Assembly: GCA_949291375.1 (NCBI GenBank)
Contig: CASEVI010000001.1
Location: 132,980 to 196,979, forward strand
Direction: 5' to 3'
DNA: 64,000 bases
Source of the DNA: an uncultured bacterium
Lineage (GTDB): Bacteria > Bacillota_I > Bacilli_A > RFN20 > CAG-826
A program made the translations under genes and the position numbers. Each line of letters opens with the position of its first letter. Within the stretch, counting starts at the first letter, position 1. Below are positions 54,969 to 63,146 of this stretch, piece by piece. The notes under the pieces were generated by a model, which saw only the letters and a list, made by a program, of their open reading frames with translations, was not told the DNA's origin and did not search any database.

Positions 54969-56267
54969 ATGAGAAAAAAAGAAAGAGAGAATTACATTTT
55001 TAATAAAAAATGTTTACTTATATTGCTCTATTTATATTATTTAAACGGAGTAAGTTATAGGAAAATTATTTTCAGATCTTTTGGATTTCATTTTGATCCA
55101 AAATGTAATTTCAAAGTAGTAGTTTATTCATCACATGAGCATATTCACAAATATGTTGTTCATATTTATTCTTCTATTTTTAAAGTTAATTTGGAAGAAA
55201 TTGATGTTATGGGTAATGTAAATTTCTTTAAAGTAAAATCTTTAAAAAATTATGATCCTTATATTCCTTTATCCAGCTTAAATATTTATTTTGACGAAGA
55301 CAATTTTTTAGCTGTTGGTTATATCGAAGGAAAAAAAATTAACTATACATTAAAGAAAAAGGACGAATCTTTATTTAAAGATGAACTTTTATATCGTTTA
55401 AATTTAGATAGACAAGAAGAGAATGAAGATTCGTTTATTCTTTATCTTTTAAAACTTTTTACCTATCAACTTGATACTGATCTCATTTTAGGGGCAGGAA
55501 TGAATGTAAATTACGGTGCAAAAGATTGGAAACATTTAATTTCGGCCTTAAATTCTACGTTTTATGAAGGAAATGAAGAAAGAATGGAAGAAATTTCTCA
55601 TTATGTTGGCAATGAACTTTTTGTTTCTTCTAAAATCTTAAAAACAAATGGATTTAATACATATAAAGAATTAAATAAAGAATTATATCTTTTTAAAGAT
55701 AATATTGATTTTGATGACCCTAATTCTACTTTATATGAATTAACTAATTTTATTGAACGACATAATAAAACGACGGTCATTACTTATAATTACGATACAA
55801 ATTTAGAATATATTCTAAAAAGAAGAGGTATTTTATATAACACGGTTTATGATGATAATGCTTTTTTAACCAAAGATGCAAAGGTCGATATTTATCATGT
55901 ACATGGATTACTCCCTTTTGATAAATATAATGAAGAAAAATTTACTGATTCTTTAATTTTTAATGAATCTGAATATTTTTATCTATATAACAATCCATAT
56001 TCATGGAATATTGCTAAGCAATTTCATGATTTTATGTTTAAAACATCAATATTTATTGGTATATCATTAACCGATCCAAATATGAAAAGATTATTGGAGC
56101 TAGCTTCTAATTTTTTAAAGTTTAATTTCATTTTCATGAAAAAAGAAAATAATTTTGATGAAAAAACGTTTAGAGACGTTACAAATTATTTTTTTTCATA
56201 TGATTTAATTACTATTTGGATTGATGATTATGATGAGATAGGTAGTTGGTTAAAAAAGATAGATTAA
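54969..56267 (+). CDS. SIR2-like domain protein
   Basis: 432 residues. Residues 1-165 are an unassigned domain. From about 170 the sequence follows the bacterial SIR2-like (SIR2_2) pattern: LILGAGMNVNYG with GAG at 175-177, TYNYD at 272-276 (Asn274), YHVHG at 309-313 (His312), and FIGISLTDPN at 362-371, ending with a WIDDYDEIGSWL segment. The Asn and His that catalyse NAD cleavage in ThsA/DSR-type proteins appear intact, so NAD hydrolysis is plausible. TAAAAT and AAGG lie before the ATG. It sits about 1 kb after the NAD synthesis cassette. Confidence 0.82.
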   Translation: MRKKERENYIFNKKCLLILLYLYYLNGVSYRKIIFRSFGFHFDPKCNFKVVVYSSHEHIHKYVVHIYSSIFKVNLEEIDVMGNVNFFKVKSLKNYDPYIPLSSLNIYFDEDNFLAVGYIEGKKINYTLKKKDESLFKDELLYRLNLDRQEENEDSFILYLLKLFTYQLDTDLILGAGMNVNYGAKDWKHLISALNSTFYEGNEERMEEISHYVGNELFVSSKILKTNGFNTYKELNKELYLFKDNIDFDDPNSTLYELTNFIERHNKTTVITYNYDTNLEYILKRRGILYNTVYDDNAFLTKDAKVDIYHVHGLLPFDKYNEEKFTDSLIFNESEYFYLYNNPYSWNIAKQFHDFMFKTSIFIGISLTDPNMKRLLELASNFLKFNFIFMKKENNFDEKTFRDVTNYFFSYDLITIWIDDYDEIGSWLKKID

Positions 56268-56321
56268 TTTAAATGAAACATTAAAGAAATTTAAAATACT
56301 TTAAAGTAATTTTTAAATACT

Positions 56322-57464
56322 ATGGAAGAAATAAAAAAAGAAAAGAAAATTATTGAAATATATCCAACAAAACTAAGCAGAAGAGTTTTATGTTTTTTTT
56401 CTGATATTTTTTTAAACCTTATTTTATCGGTAATTATTTTTGAACTTGTTGTTTTTCAAATATCTAGACCAATAACTAAATTTGATTCAAAAGTTAATCA
56501 AAACGAAACATATCAAAAAAATATATATGATTTATTATATGAACATGAAATTTTATATTTTGATAAAGATGAAGATGGATCTTTATCAAAATATAATCTT
56601 TCAAATGCTTTAGAAGATACTTATTATCATTTTGTTAATTTTTTAGTTGATGATGACAATGAAGAATTAGTTAAGTATGAAATATTTTATAAATATTTTG
56701 TAGAAATAAAAGAAAATGGAAGCGTTAATGAATTAAATAAATTATATGATAATTATGCTTCAAACTATTTTAATAAAGATCAATTAACAATTTTAGGAAC
56801 ATATTCTTTAAAAGAAGAGTATAAGGATGAATTTAAACATAATTATATAGAAGATGATGAGATGTCTATAAAAGGCTATGAAGATTATAATAATTTTTTG
56901 AATAATAGTTTTTTAAATCTTTATAACGAAATTTTTAATGATATAAAAGAAAATGATTTATATTCTTTAAATGGAAATTTATCTTATTCATTTTTAAGAG
57001 GTGAAATTAATAAATTGGATAATGAAATAAATAATAATTATATAGTTTGTTCCTATGTTTCTTTTCTATTATCTAATATTATTTTATTTTTTATTTATCC
57101 ATTATTTAATCCAAAAAGAAACACTATATCTGAAAGAGTTTTAAAACTTGAAAGGATCAATAAACATACAATGGAATATATTAAAAGAAGCATGGTCACA
57201 AATATATTTTTATTAAAAATGATAGATTCTTTATGTTTGTTATTTTTAATTCCAGTTTTAAGAGTTGGTTTTTCTTATATTTTTGCTCTTCCAATTTTAT
57301 ATTTACCTTCTTTAATTGGAATCCTTATCGCGTTAATTAATTTAATAATTACAGGTTTTTCAAAACTAAATACATCTTTAAAGGAAATAACTACTGATTC
57401 AATCGTTGTTAATGAGGATTCTTTAAATAATTATTATGAAGAGATAAGTACTTATGGAAAATGA
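56322..57464 (+). CDS. RDD-like membrane protein with extracytoplasmic insertion
   Basis: 380 residues. TM1 (about 24-47, preceded by KLSRRVLCFFSDIF, the RDD-type R..D start), then about 190 polar acidic residues probably outside the cell, then TM2 (about 241-262), a conserved-looking cytoplasmic part (NTISERVLKLERIN) and two or three C-terminal helices. Function unknown. It overlaps the next, related gene by 11 bases and lies 54 bases after the SIR2-like gene. Confidence 0.65.
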   Translation: MEEIKKEKKIIEIYPTKLSRRVLCFFSDIFLNLILSVIIFELVVFQISRPITKFDSKVNQNETYQKNIYDLLYEHEILYFDKDEDGSLSKYNLSNALEDTYYHFVNFLVDDDNEELVKYEIFYKYFVEIKENGSVNELNKLYDNYASNYFNKDQLTILGTYSLKEEYKDEFKHNYIEDDEMSIKGYEDYNNFLNNSFLNLYNEIFNDIKENDLYSLNGNLSYSFLRGEINKLDNEINNNYIVCSYVSFLLSNIILFFIYPLFNPKRNTISERVLKLERINKHTMEYIKRSMVTNIFLLKMIDSLCLLFLIPVLRVGFSYIFALPILYLPSLIGILIALINLIITGFSKLNTSLKEITTDSIVVNEDSLNNYYEEISTYGK

Positions 57465-58467
57465 TGTTTATAATATAAAAAAAGAAGATATTTCTAAAAA
57501 AAAGAAAATAGAAGTTAGTTATTATGAGGCTCGTTTTACTCAAAAATGTGGAGCAATTCTTTTAGATTGTGTTTTATTTGTTCTTTTAGCTCTTGCGATA
57601 TTTATTGGTGTGAAATCAATTGTTGAGATAACACCTTATTTTATTGAAATTAATGAAAAATTTGACGAAGCGAGATTATCTTCGAATTTATTTGTTTATA
57701 ATAAAAATGTAGAAAGAGTAGAAGATATTGTCACATATTTAAATAGAGATGAAAAAATGTCTTCTAGTGAGCAAGAAATTTATTTAACTGAACATATTTA
57801 TGCTTTTTTTGATTCACTTCCTCTTTATAAAGAAGAATTAACTAAAGAATATGAAGAATATTTATTATCAAGTGATCTTAAATATGAGGGAAACCCTTAT
57901 TTTATTAATGATGAAAGTGGTGAAATTGTTAAAAATGAAGCAATAAATATTCCAATTAGTGCTTATGTAGAGAATGTTTATAAAAATTATATAGATACAA
58001 TTGCTCAAGCTGAGTTTTTAATTAAAACCCCAAATGTTTTGTCTTATCAAAGATATCAATCAAACATGCTTCTTTTTGTTGAAATTCCAAGTGGAGTAAT
58101 TTTAAGTTCTATTATTATTTGGTATATAATTCCTATTTGTTTTTCAAGAGGCAAAAAATCTTTAGGAAGATTGGCTTTTAGAATAGGTTTACTTGGCAAG
58201 GATAATTTATCTTTAAAAGCTGGAAGGTTCACCGTTAGATTTTTAATATTTTTGTTTTTAGAACTTATTTTAAGTGTTTTTACTTTATGTATTCCGATAT
58301 TAATTTCTATTTCTATGTCTGCTTTTAGTAAAAAGAAACAAAATTTTCATGACTATATGTTAGGAATTAGAGAAGTAGATACTTATGGGACAAAAATTTA
58401 TAAAGATTATTTTGAAATAAAAAAAGAATTAGGAAATGATAAGCATACCGAATTTAAATTACGTTAA
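57454..58467 (+). CDS. RDD family membrane protein with extracytoplasmic insertion
   Basis: 337 residues. TM1 about 33-54 (RFTQKCGAILLDCVLFVLL), an outside segment of about 150 residues, TM2 about 206-228, then the clear RDD motif RGKKSLGRLAFRIGLLGKD, TM3 about 265-290 and the C-terminal KKKQNFHDYMLGIREVDT. The architecture matches the preceding protein, so the pair is likely a duplication or a heteromer. RDD proteins are poorly characterised; some are involved in ion antiport. Confidence 0.75.
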   Translation: MENDVYNIKKEDISKKKKIEVSYYEARFTQKCGAILLDCVLFVLLALAIFIGVKSIVEITPYFIEINEKFDEARLSSNLFVYNKNVERVEDIVTYLNRDEKMSSSEQEIYLTEHIYAFFDSLPLYKEELTKEYEEYLLSSDLKYEGNPYFINDESGEIVKNEAINIPISAYVENVYKNYIDTIAQAEFLIKTPNVLSYQRYQSNMLLFVEIPSGVILSSIIIWYIIPICFSRGKKSLGRLAFRIGLLGKDNLSLKAGRFTVRFLIFLFLELILSVFTLCIPILISISMSAFSKKKQNFHDYMLGIREVDTYGTKIYKDYFEIKKELGNDKHTEFKLR

Positions 58468-58498
58468 TATTTAACTTTTTTAGATATTTTTATAAAAT

Positions 58499-58514
58499 TA
58501 CGATAATTATCGTA
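58499..58514. promoter_or_regulatory. Perfect 16-bp palindrome upstream of the sugar ABC operon
   Basis: TACGATAATTATCGTA, about 90 bases before the 58604 gene. Size and symmetry fit an operator. Regulator unknown; not in this window. Confidence 0.5.
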
Positions 58515-58568
58515 TATTTAAAATTTGAATAAGTATTTATAAAGGGACAAAGAATAATAAAAGTTATG

Positions 58569-58597
58569 TTGTTTTTAGACTTTATAATTTATATAAT
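58569..58597 (+). promoter_or_regulatory. Promoter of the sugar ABC operon, leaderless
   Basis: TTGTTT, 17 bases, TATAAT, 6 bases, ATG. Transcription is predicted to start at the A of the start codon. No Shine-Dalgarno before this ATG. Confidence 0.65.
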
Positions 58598-58603
58598 ATT
58601 CGC

Positions 58604-60133
58604 ATGAAACCAAAAAACGTATTGATGAGTATTGCTGTTCTTATCCTTGGATTAGGTATCACATCATTTAGACCTATTCAAAGCGGTGCAATTAATAATT
58701 ATAATGAAACCAAAAAAGTCGAAGCTTTTAGTGTTGATAAATCTTCATTTGGAGAATTAAACCAAGATTTAGAGTTCCAAGTAAGAAACATGGCTAAAAC
58801 AGATTTGACAACATCTTTACAACTTTTAATTGATTTTTCTGATTCAGCAAATCTTTCCAATAACTATTATGTTGGTATTTGGGGAGAAGGAGATAATTAT
58901 TTACCTGCTTCTTTATCTTTTAGTGTTAAAACTAGCGACGGAACAGTTGAACAAAGAACTCAAGAAATCAATAAAGTTTATACAAATAATATTTACGATG
59001 GAGTAGGTACTTCTTTAGGTTCTGAATCTTTAACTACTTATTGTGATATTCCCTTGGCAGTTGGAGAAGAACTCTTAATCAATGAAGAAATCCGTCTTTT
59101 TAATGTTTTTTATTATGATAGCGAAACCAAAACTGTTGATACTAATAATAAATCTTATTGTGTTGGAAGCGTTGATAGAGTTATAGCTAATGCTTATCCT
59201 GCAAATTATGATATTTCTAACTTTTTAAAATTGACTTATGTTGGAGGTAGCGATTATCAAGGATATACCGCTTTTGAATTTAGTGTTGAAAATTTTGGAA
59301 CTGAGTTATATCCAACTTTATCTACAACAACAGCTAGAGCTGTTTCAACATATGAAAAAGAATTAGCAAGTGGCGATTTCTATATTAAGACAGATTTTTC
59401 ATTCGGCGGAAATACGAAATTCCTTGTTACTTTAAATAATGACGAGATCGTTACTTTTGATTCGATTGCAAAAACACACGAAATAACAAACGGTGGAAAT
59501 ATCATCCTTTTATTTGAAGGGATTAGCGCCAGCGATGTCAAAGATGTCATTATTTATGATTTCTATTACAATATGTCAATTTATAGTACTGTAAATAGAA
59601 GATCTATGGCTAGAACCCAATTCACTCAAAGATTCGGTGAATGTTATACTGGAATGGTTGATTTATACGATTCCAACGGAAATGTTGTAGTAAGTAAAAT
59701 TCAAGATTCATATTTCGTTGATTATAATATTATTATTATTTTATTATTTACGCTTTCTACAGCAATATTCTTAGTAGTTGTGATTCCCTCATATTTCTAT
59801 TTAAAAAAGAAAAATCGTAATGATGAATTTAAAAGAATGAATACAAAGAGCTATGTTTCCACATCTATAATGGGATATATATGTATCGAATCTGTATTAT
59901 TATTAATTGCTTATATAATTCTTCGTTGGACTGTTTTTGATAATTCACTTGCAGTATTTAATCCATCTGATGCTTATATAATTGTTTTAGGTGTTGTTTC
60001 TATTATCATGATTGGTTATTTTATAAGATATTTTGTTATTTTAATTAAAAATAATATCGAAAAGAGAAAAAGAGATAAACTTAAAATCAATCAAGATGTT
60101 ATTGATGATGGTACATTAATTATTAGAAAGTAG
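58604..60133 (+). CDS. Secreted/membrane protein preceding the sugar ABC genes, unknown
   Basis: 509 residues. N-terminal signal or anchor (about 5-22), a large beta-rich extracytoplasmic domain (about 30-375), then three membrane helices (about 378-402, 423-445, 454-478) and a basic cytoplasmic tail. The domain has no recognised family. As first gene of an operon with a carbohydrate importer it might sense or bind a ligand, but it does not look like a standard solute-binding protein. Confidence 0.65.
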   Translation: MKPKNVLMSIAVLILGLGITSFRPIQSGAINNYNETKKVEAFSVDKSSFGELNQDLEFQVRNMAKTDLTTSLQLLIDFSDSANLSNNYYVGIWGEGDNYLPASLSFSVKTSDGTVEQRTQEINKVYTNNIYDGVGTSLGSESLTTYCDIPLAVGEELLINEEIRLFNVFYYDSETKTVDTNNKSYCVGSVDRVIANAYPANYDISNFLKLTYVGGSDYQGYTAFEFSVENFGTELYPTLSTTTARAVSTYEKELASGDFYIKTDFSFGGNTKFLVTLNNDEIVTFDSIAKTHEITNGGNIILLFEGISASDVKDVIIYDFYYNMSIYSTVNRRSMARTQFTQRFGECYTGMVDLYDSNGNVVVSKIQDSYFVDYNIIIILLFTLSTAIFLVVVIPSYFYLKKKNRNDEFKRMNTKSYVSTSIMGYICIESVLLLIAYIILRWTVFDNSLAVFNPSDAYIIVLGVVSIIMIGYFIRYFVILIKNNIEKRKRDKLKINQDVIDDGTLIIRK

Positions 60134-60152
60134 GGAATGAGGAGCAAGAGTT

Positions 60153-62057
60153 ATGGAAATTAGATTAAAAGGTATTACAAAGATTTTCCCAGGTAATCCA
60201 AAAAAACATATTAAAGATACCGTTGCTGTTGATAGTTTTGATTTAACAGTTCCAGATGGAGAACTCGTTGGTTTATTAGGCCCATCAGGTTGTGGCAAAT
60301 CAACAACTTTATATATGATTTCTGGTCTTCAAACTCCAACTTCTGGCGAAGTTTGGTTTGGCGAAGAAGAGGTTACTAATCTTTCGCCTGAAAAAAGAGG
60401 TATCGGTTTAGTTTTCCAAAACTATGCACTTTATCCTCACATGACTATTTATAAAAATGTCGAATTTCCTTTAGTAAACTTAAGAGTTGAAGTTCCATTA
60501 GTTACTTTCTTTGATTACCACATCGTTTATACATATGAAATGAGTGAAAAAGATCATTTAGAAGGTATTTTACGCTCCGTAAAAACATTGATGGGTAAAA
60601 TAGGTATTTCTAAAAAAGATTTTAAAGTTAATGGAAGTGTTTCTAACAATCTTTTGACTTTAATTATTGATTTAAAGAATGCAAATCCTAAAAATAAAGA
60701 TTTGTTTGTTGAAAATTTCCCAAGAATTATTAATTCTAAAAGTATGGAAATTAGGGAAAAACAAACTAGTGAAGCTTTATACGATGCTAAAATTCGTTAT
60801 GGTATTGAACTTCCTAACGAAAGAAAGATTGTTGTTGGTTCCTTTGTTTTTGAACTTAATGTTAAAAAAGAAGAAAGCGGAATTTTAGTTGCTGATCTTT
60901 TAGATTTTGTTAGAAGCAAAAAAATCAAAGTTACTTATTCACCAACATATGAAAATGCTGGCAAAACTATTCTTTTAGTTTCTTTAATTAATGTTCCTTA
61001 TAGTCATGCTGAAGAAGTATTAAAAGAAGTAGAGACTAAATTTAACTGTAAAGGTTCTATAAGAATTGATACTGTTAATACAAAAGAAGTTAAAAATAGA
61101 ATATATAAAGCACTTGGTAAATATTTTAAAAACATTAAAGAGATAAGTGCTTATGATGATAATGGCGAAACAAAAATATATTTTATAGTTAAAAAAGTAA
61201 AAGAAACTGAATTAAAAGAAATTCAAGAGTTAATTAAAAAAGAATTTACCGTTTTAAGTGAAGATGTTAAAACAAGTGTTGCTTTAAGTTATAGAAAATT
61301 AACTGCAAACGAAAGAAAAGATATAGTTTATGAAACTGCAAAACTTGTTCAAATTGAAGAATATTTAGAAAGAAAACCAGCACAGCTTTCTGGTGGGCAA
61401 CAACAAAGAGTTGCTATTGCTAGAGCTTTAGTTAAAAAACCAAAAGTTTTACTTTTAGATGAGCCTCTTTCTAATCTTGATGCTCGTTTAAGATTACAAA
61501 CAAGAGAAGAAATTAGAAGGATTCAAAAAAATACAGGAATTACAACAGTTTTCGTTACTCACGACCAAGAAGAAGCAATGTCAATATGTGATAAGATTGT
61601 TGTTATGAAAGCTGGTGTTTCTCAACAAATTGATTCACCTCAAAACGTTTTTAATAATCCTAAAAATTTATTCGTTGCTCAATTCTTAGGTAACCCACCT
61701 ATTAATGTTTTTAGTGGCAAAATAAAAGATAAAGGCATTTATATTGGAGATGATTTAATTTATAAAACAAGTAGTGATGTAAAAGATCAAGAAGTTTATG
61801 TTGCTATTAGACCTGAGGGATTTAAAGTAGCTTCTCAAAAAGGTGAGAATACATTAAATGCTAATGCTGAAATGGTGCAAGTTTTAGGTAGAGATATTTC
61901 AATCATTGCTCATAACCCAAATTGTTTACAACCATCTTTTAAAGTTATTATTCAAAATGAAAATACTAATTTTATTGGGGAAATTAATTTAGAGGTTGTC
62001 AAAAACAAAATGTTTGTTTTTGACATTAATACTGAGGAACGTATTTATATTGATTAA
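60153..62057 (+). CDS. Carbohydrate ABC importer ATPase (MsmK/UgpC type) with a ~270-residue insertion
   Basis: 634 residues. Walker A GPSGCGKSTT (43-52), Q-loop VFQNYALYPHMTIYKNVEFP (87-106), then an insertion of about 270 residues (about 110-383; nucleotides about 60480-61300), then the normal continuation: signature LSGGQQQ (412-418), Walker B LLLDEPLSNLDARLR and the H-loop VTHDQEEAMSICD, followed by a MalK-like regulatory OB-type C-terminus. Mycoplasma UgpC-type ATPases are also longer than normal at this place. All catalytic motifs are intact. AGGAGC-type ribosome site. Confidence 0.93.
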   Translation: MEIRLKGITKIFPGNPKKHIKDTVAVDSFDLTVPDGELVGLLGPSGCGKSTTLYMISGLQTPTSGEVWFGEEEVTNLSPEKRGIGLVFQNYALYPHMTIYKNVEFPLVNLRVEVPLVTFFDYHIVYTYEMSEKDHLEGILRSVKTLMGKIGISKKDFKVNGSVSNNLLTLIIDLKNANPKNKDLFVENFPRIINSKSMEIREKQTSEALYDAKIRYGIELPNERKIVVGSFVFELNVKKEESGILVADLLDFVRSKKIKVTYSPTYENAGKTILLVSLINVPYSHAEEVLKEVETKFNCKGSIRIDTVNTKEVKNRIYKALGKYFKNIKEISAYDDNGETKIYFIVKKVKETELKEIQELIKKEFTVLSEDVKTSVALSYRKLTANERKDIVYETAKLVQIEEYLERKPAQLSGGQQQRVAIARALVKKPKVLLLDEPLSNLDARLRLQTREEIRRIQKNTGITTVFVTHDQEEAMSICDKIVVMKAGVSQQIDSPQNVFNNPKNLFVAQFLGNPPINVFSGKIKDKGIYIGDDLIYKTSSDVKDQEVYVAIRPEGFKVASQKGENTLNANAEMVQVLGRDISIIAHNPNCLQPSFKVIIQNENTNFIGEINLEVVKNKMFVFDINTEERIYID

Positions 62058-62077
62058 TTTACGTAAAGGTTAAGAAT

Positions 62078-63133
62078 ATGACAGAAAATGAAGCAAGAAC
62101 AACATTACTAAATGAAAATATTCTTGATAACTCAGTTACTTTTGCCCCTCGTTATAATGAAAGTGACGATGTTATCGTTCATTTTGTATCGCATAAAAAG
62201 ATTAATAACAAATTTAAAGTTGGCGGTGTTTTGGATAACGAACAAAAAAATAACTGGAAAGCTTGGCTTTATTTAGCACCAGTTTTAGTATTGATTGCAA
62301 TTTTCTTAATTTATCCATTAATTAATACGATTGCAATCTCATTCATGAGCAATTATAACTACGTTACTGGAAGTTATGATGGATTTACTTTAGATAATTT
62401 TGGTGCGATTTTAGGGTTAAGCGAAATAAATGGCGTTAGAGATAATCGTTTATTAGATTATGGTTTTGCTAATACATTTATAATTACTTTTGTAACTGTT
62501 CCATTATCATTAATTATCGCTTTATTGATAAGCGTTTTACTTAATTCATTGAAGTGGTTACAAAAAGTTTATCAAATTGTTTTCTTCCTTCCATATGTTA
62601 CTAACACAATTGCTATCGGTATGGTTTTCTCAGTTTTATTCGATAGACAAGGCGTTATTAACTATATTTTTGGAAGTGATATTACTTGGATTTATGGCGC
62701 AGATAGATGGGTGGCTATGGTTCCACTTTGCTTATACATTATTTGGGGTAGTTTACCATTTAAGATTTTAATTCTTTTAAGTGGTTTACAAGGTGTTGAT
62801 AAACAATATTATCAAGCAGCAAAAATTGATTCTACACCAAAATGGAGAGTTTTGTTGAGAATTACAGTTCCTGCATTATCACCTCAAATTCTTTATTTAA
62901 TGGTTACAAGTTTTATTGGGGCTTTTAAAGAATATTCATCGATTGTTGGTTTATTCAATGGCCCAGGAACTTCGACTGGTAGCTATAATATGTATACTAT
63001 CGTTTATTATATTTATGATAATTTAAATACAAATACTTCATTAGCGGCTGCTGCAGCTGTTGTATTATTCGTTATTATTCTTCTTTTTACCTTCTTACAA
63101 CTTTGGATTTCAAAGAAGAGAGTTTATTATTAA
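62078..63133 (+). CDS. Carbohydrate ABC importer permease 1 (UgpA/MalF type)
   Basis: 351 residues. About 55-60 polar residues precede six membrane segments starting near AWLYLAPVLVLIAIFLIYPLI (about 67-87). The EAA loop that contacts the ATPase reads QYYQAAKIDSTPKWRVLLRI (about 244-263). The N-terminal cytoplasmic extension is longer than usual. 20 bases after the ATPase. Confidence 0.93.
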   Translation: MTENEARTTLLNENILDNSVTFAPRYNESDDVIVHFVSHKKINNKFKVGGVLDNEQKNNWKAWLYLAPVLVLIAIFLIYPLINTIAISFMSNYNYVTGSYDGFTLDNFGAILGLSEINGVRDNRLLDYGFANTFIITFVTVPLSLIIALLISVLLNSLKWLQKVYQIVFFLPYVTNTIAIGMVFSVLFDRQGVINYIFGSDITWIYGADRWVAMVPLCLYIIWGSLPFKILILLSGLQGVDKQYYQAAKIDSTPKWRVLLRITVPALSPQILYLMVTSFIGAFKEYSSIVGLFNGPGTSTGSYNMYTIVYYIYDNLNTNTSLAAAAAVVLFVIILLFTFLQLWISKKRVYY

Positions 63134-63146
63134 TGGAGGGTTATCT

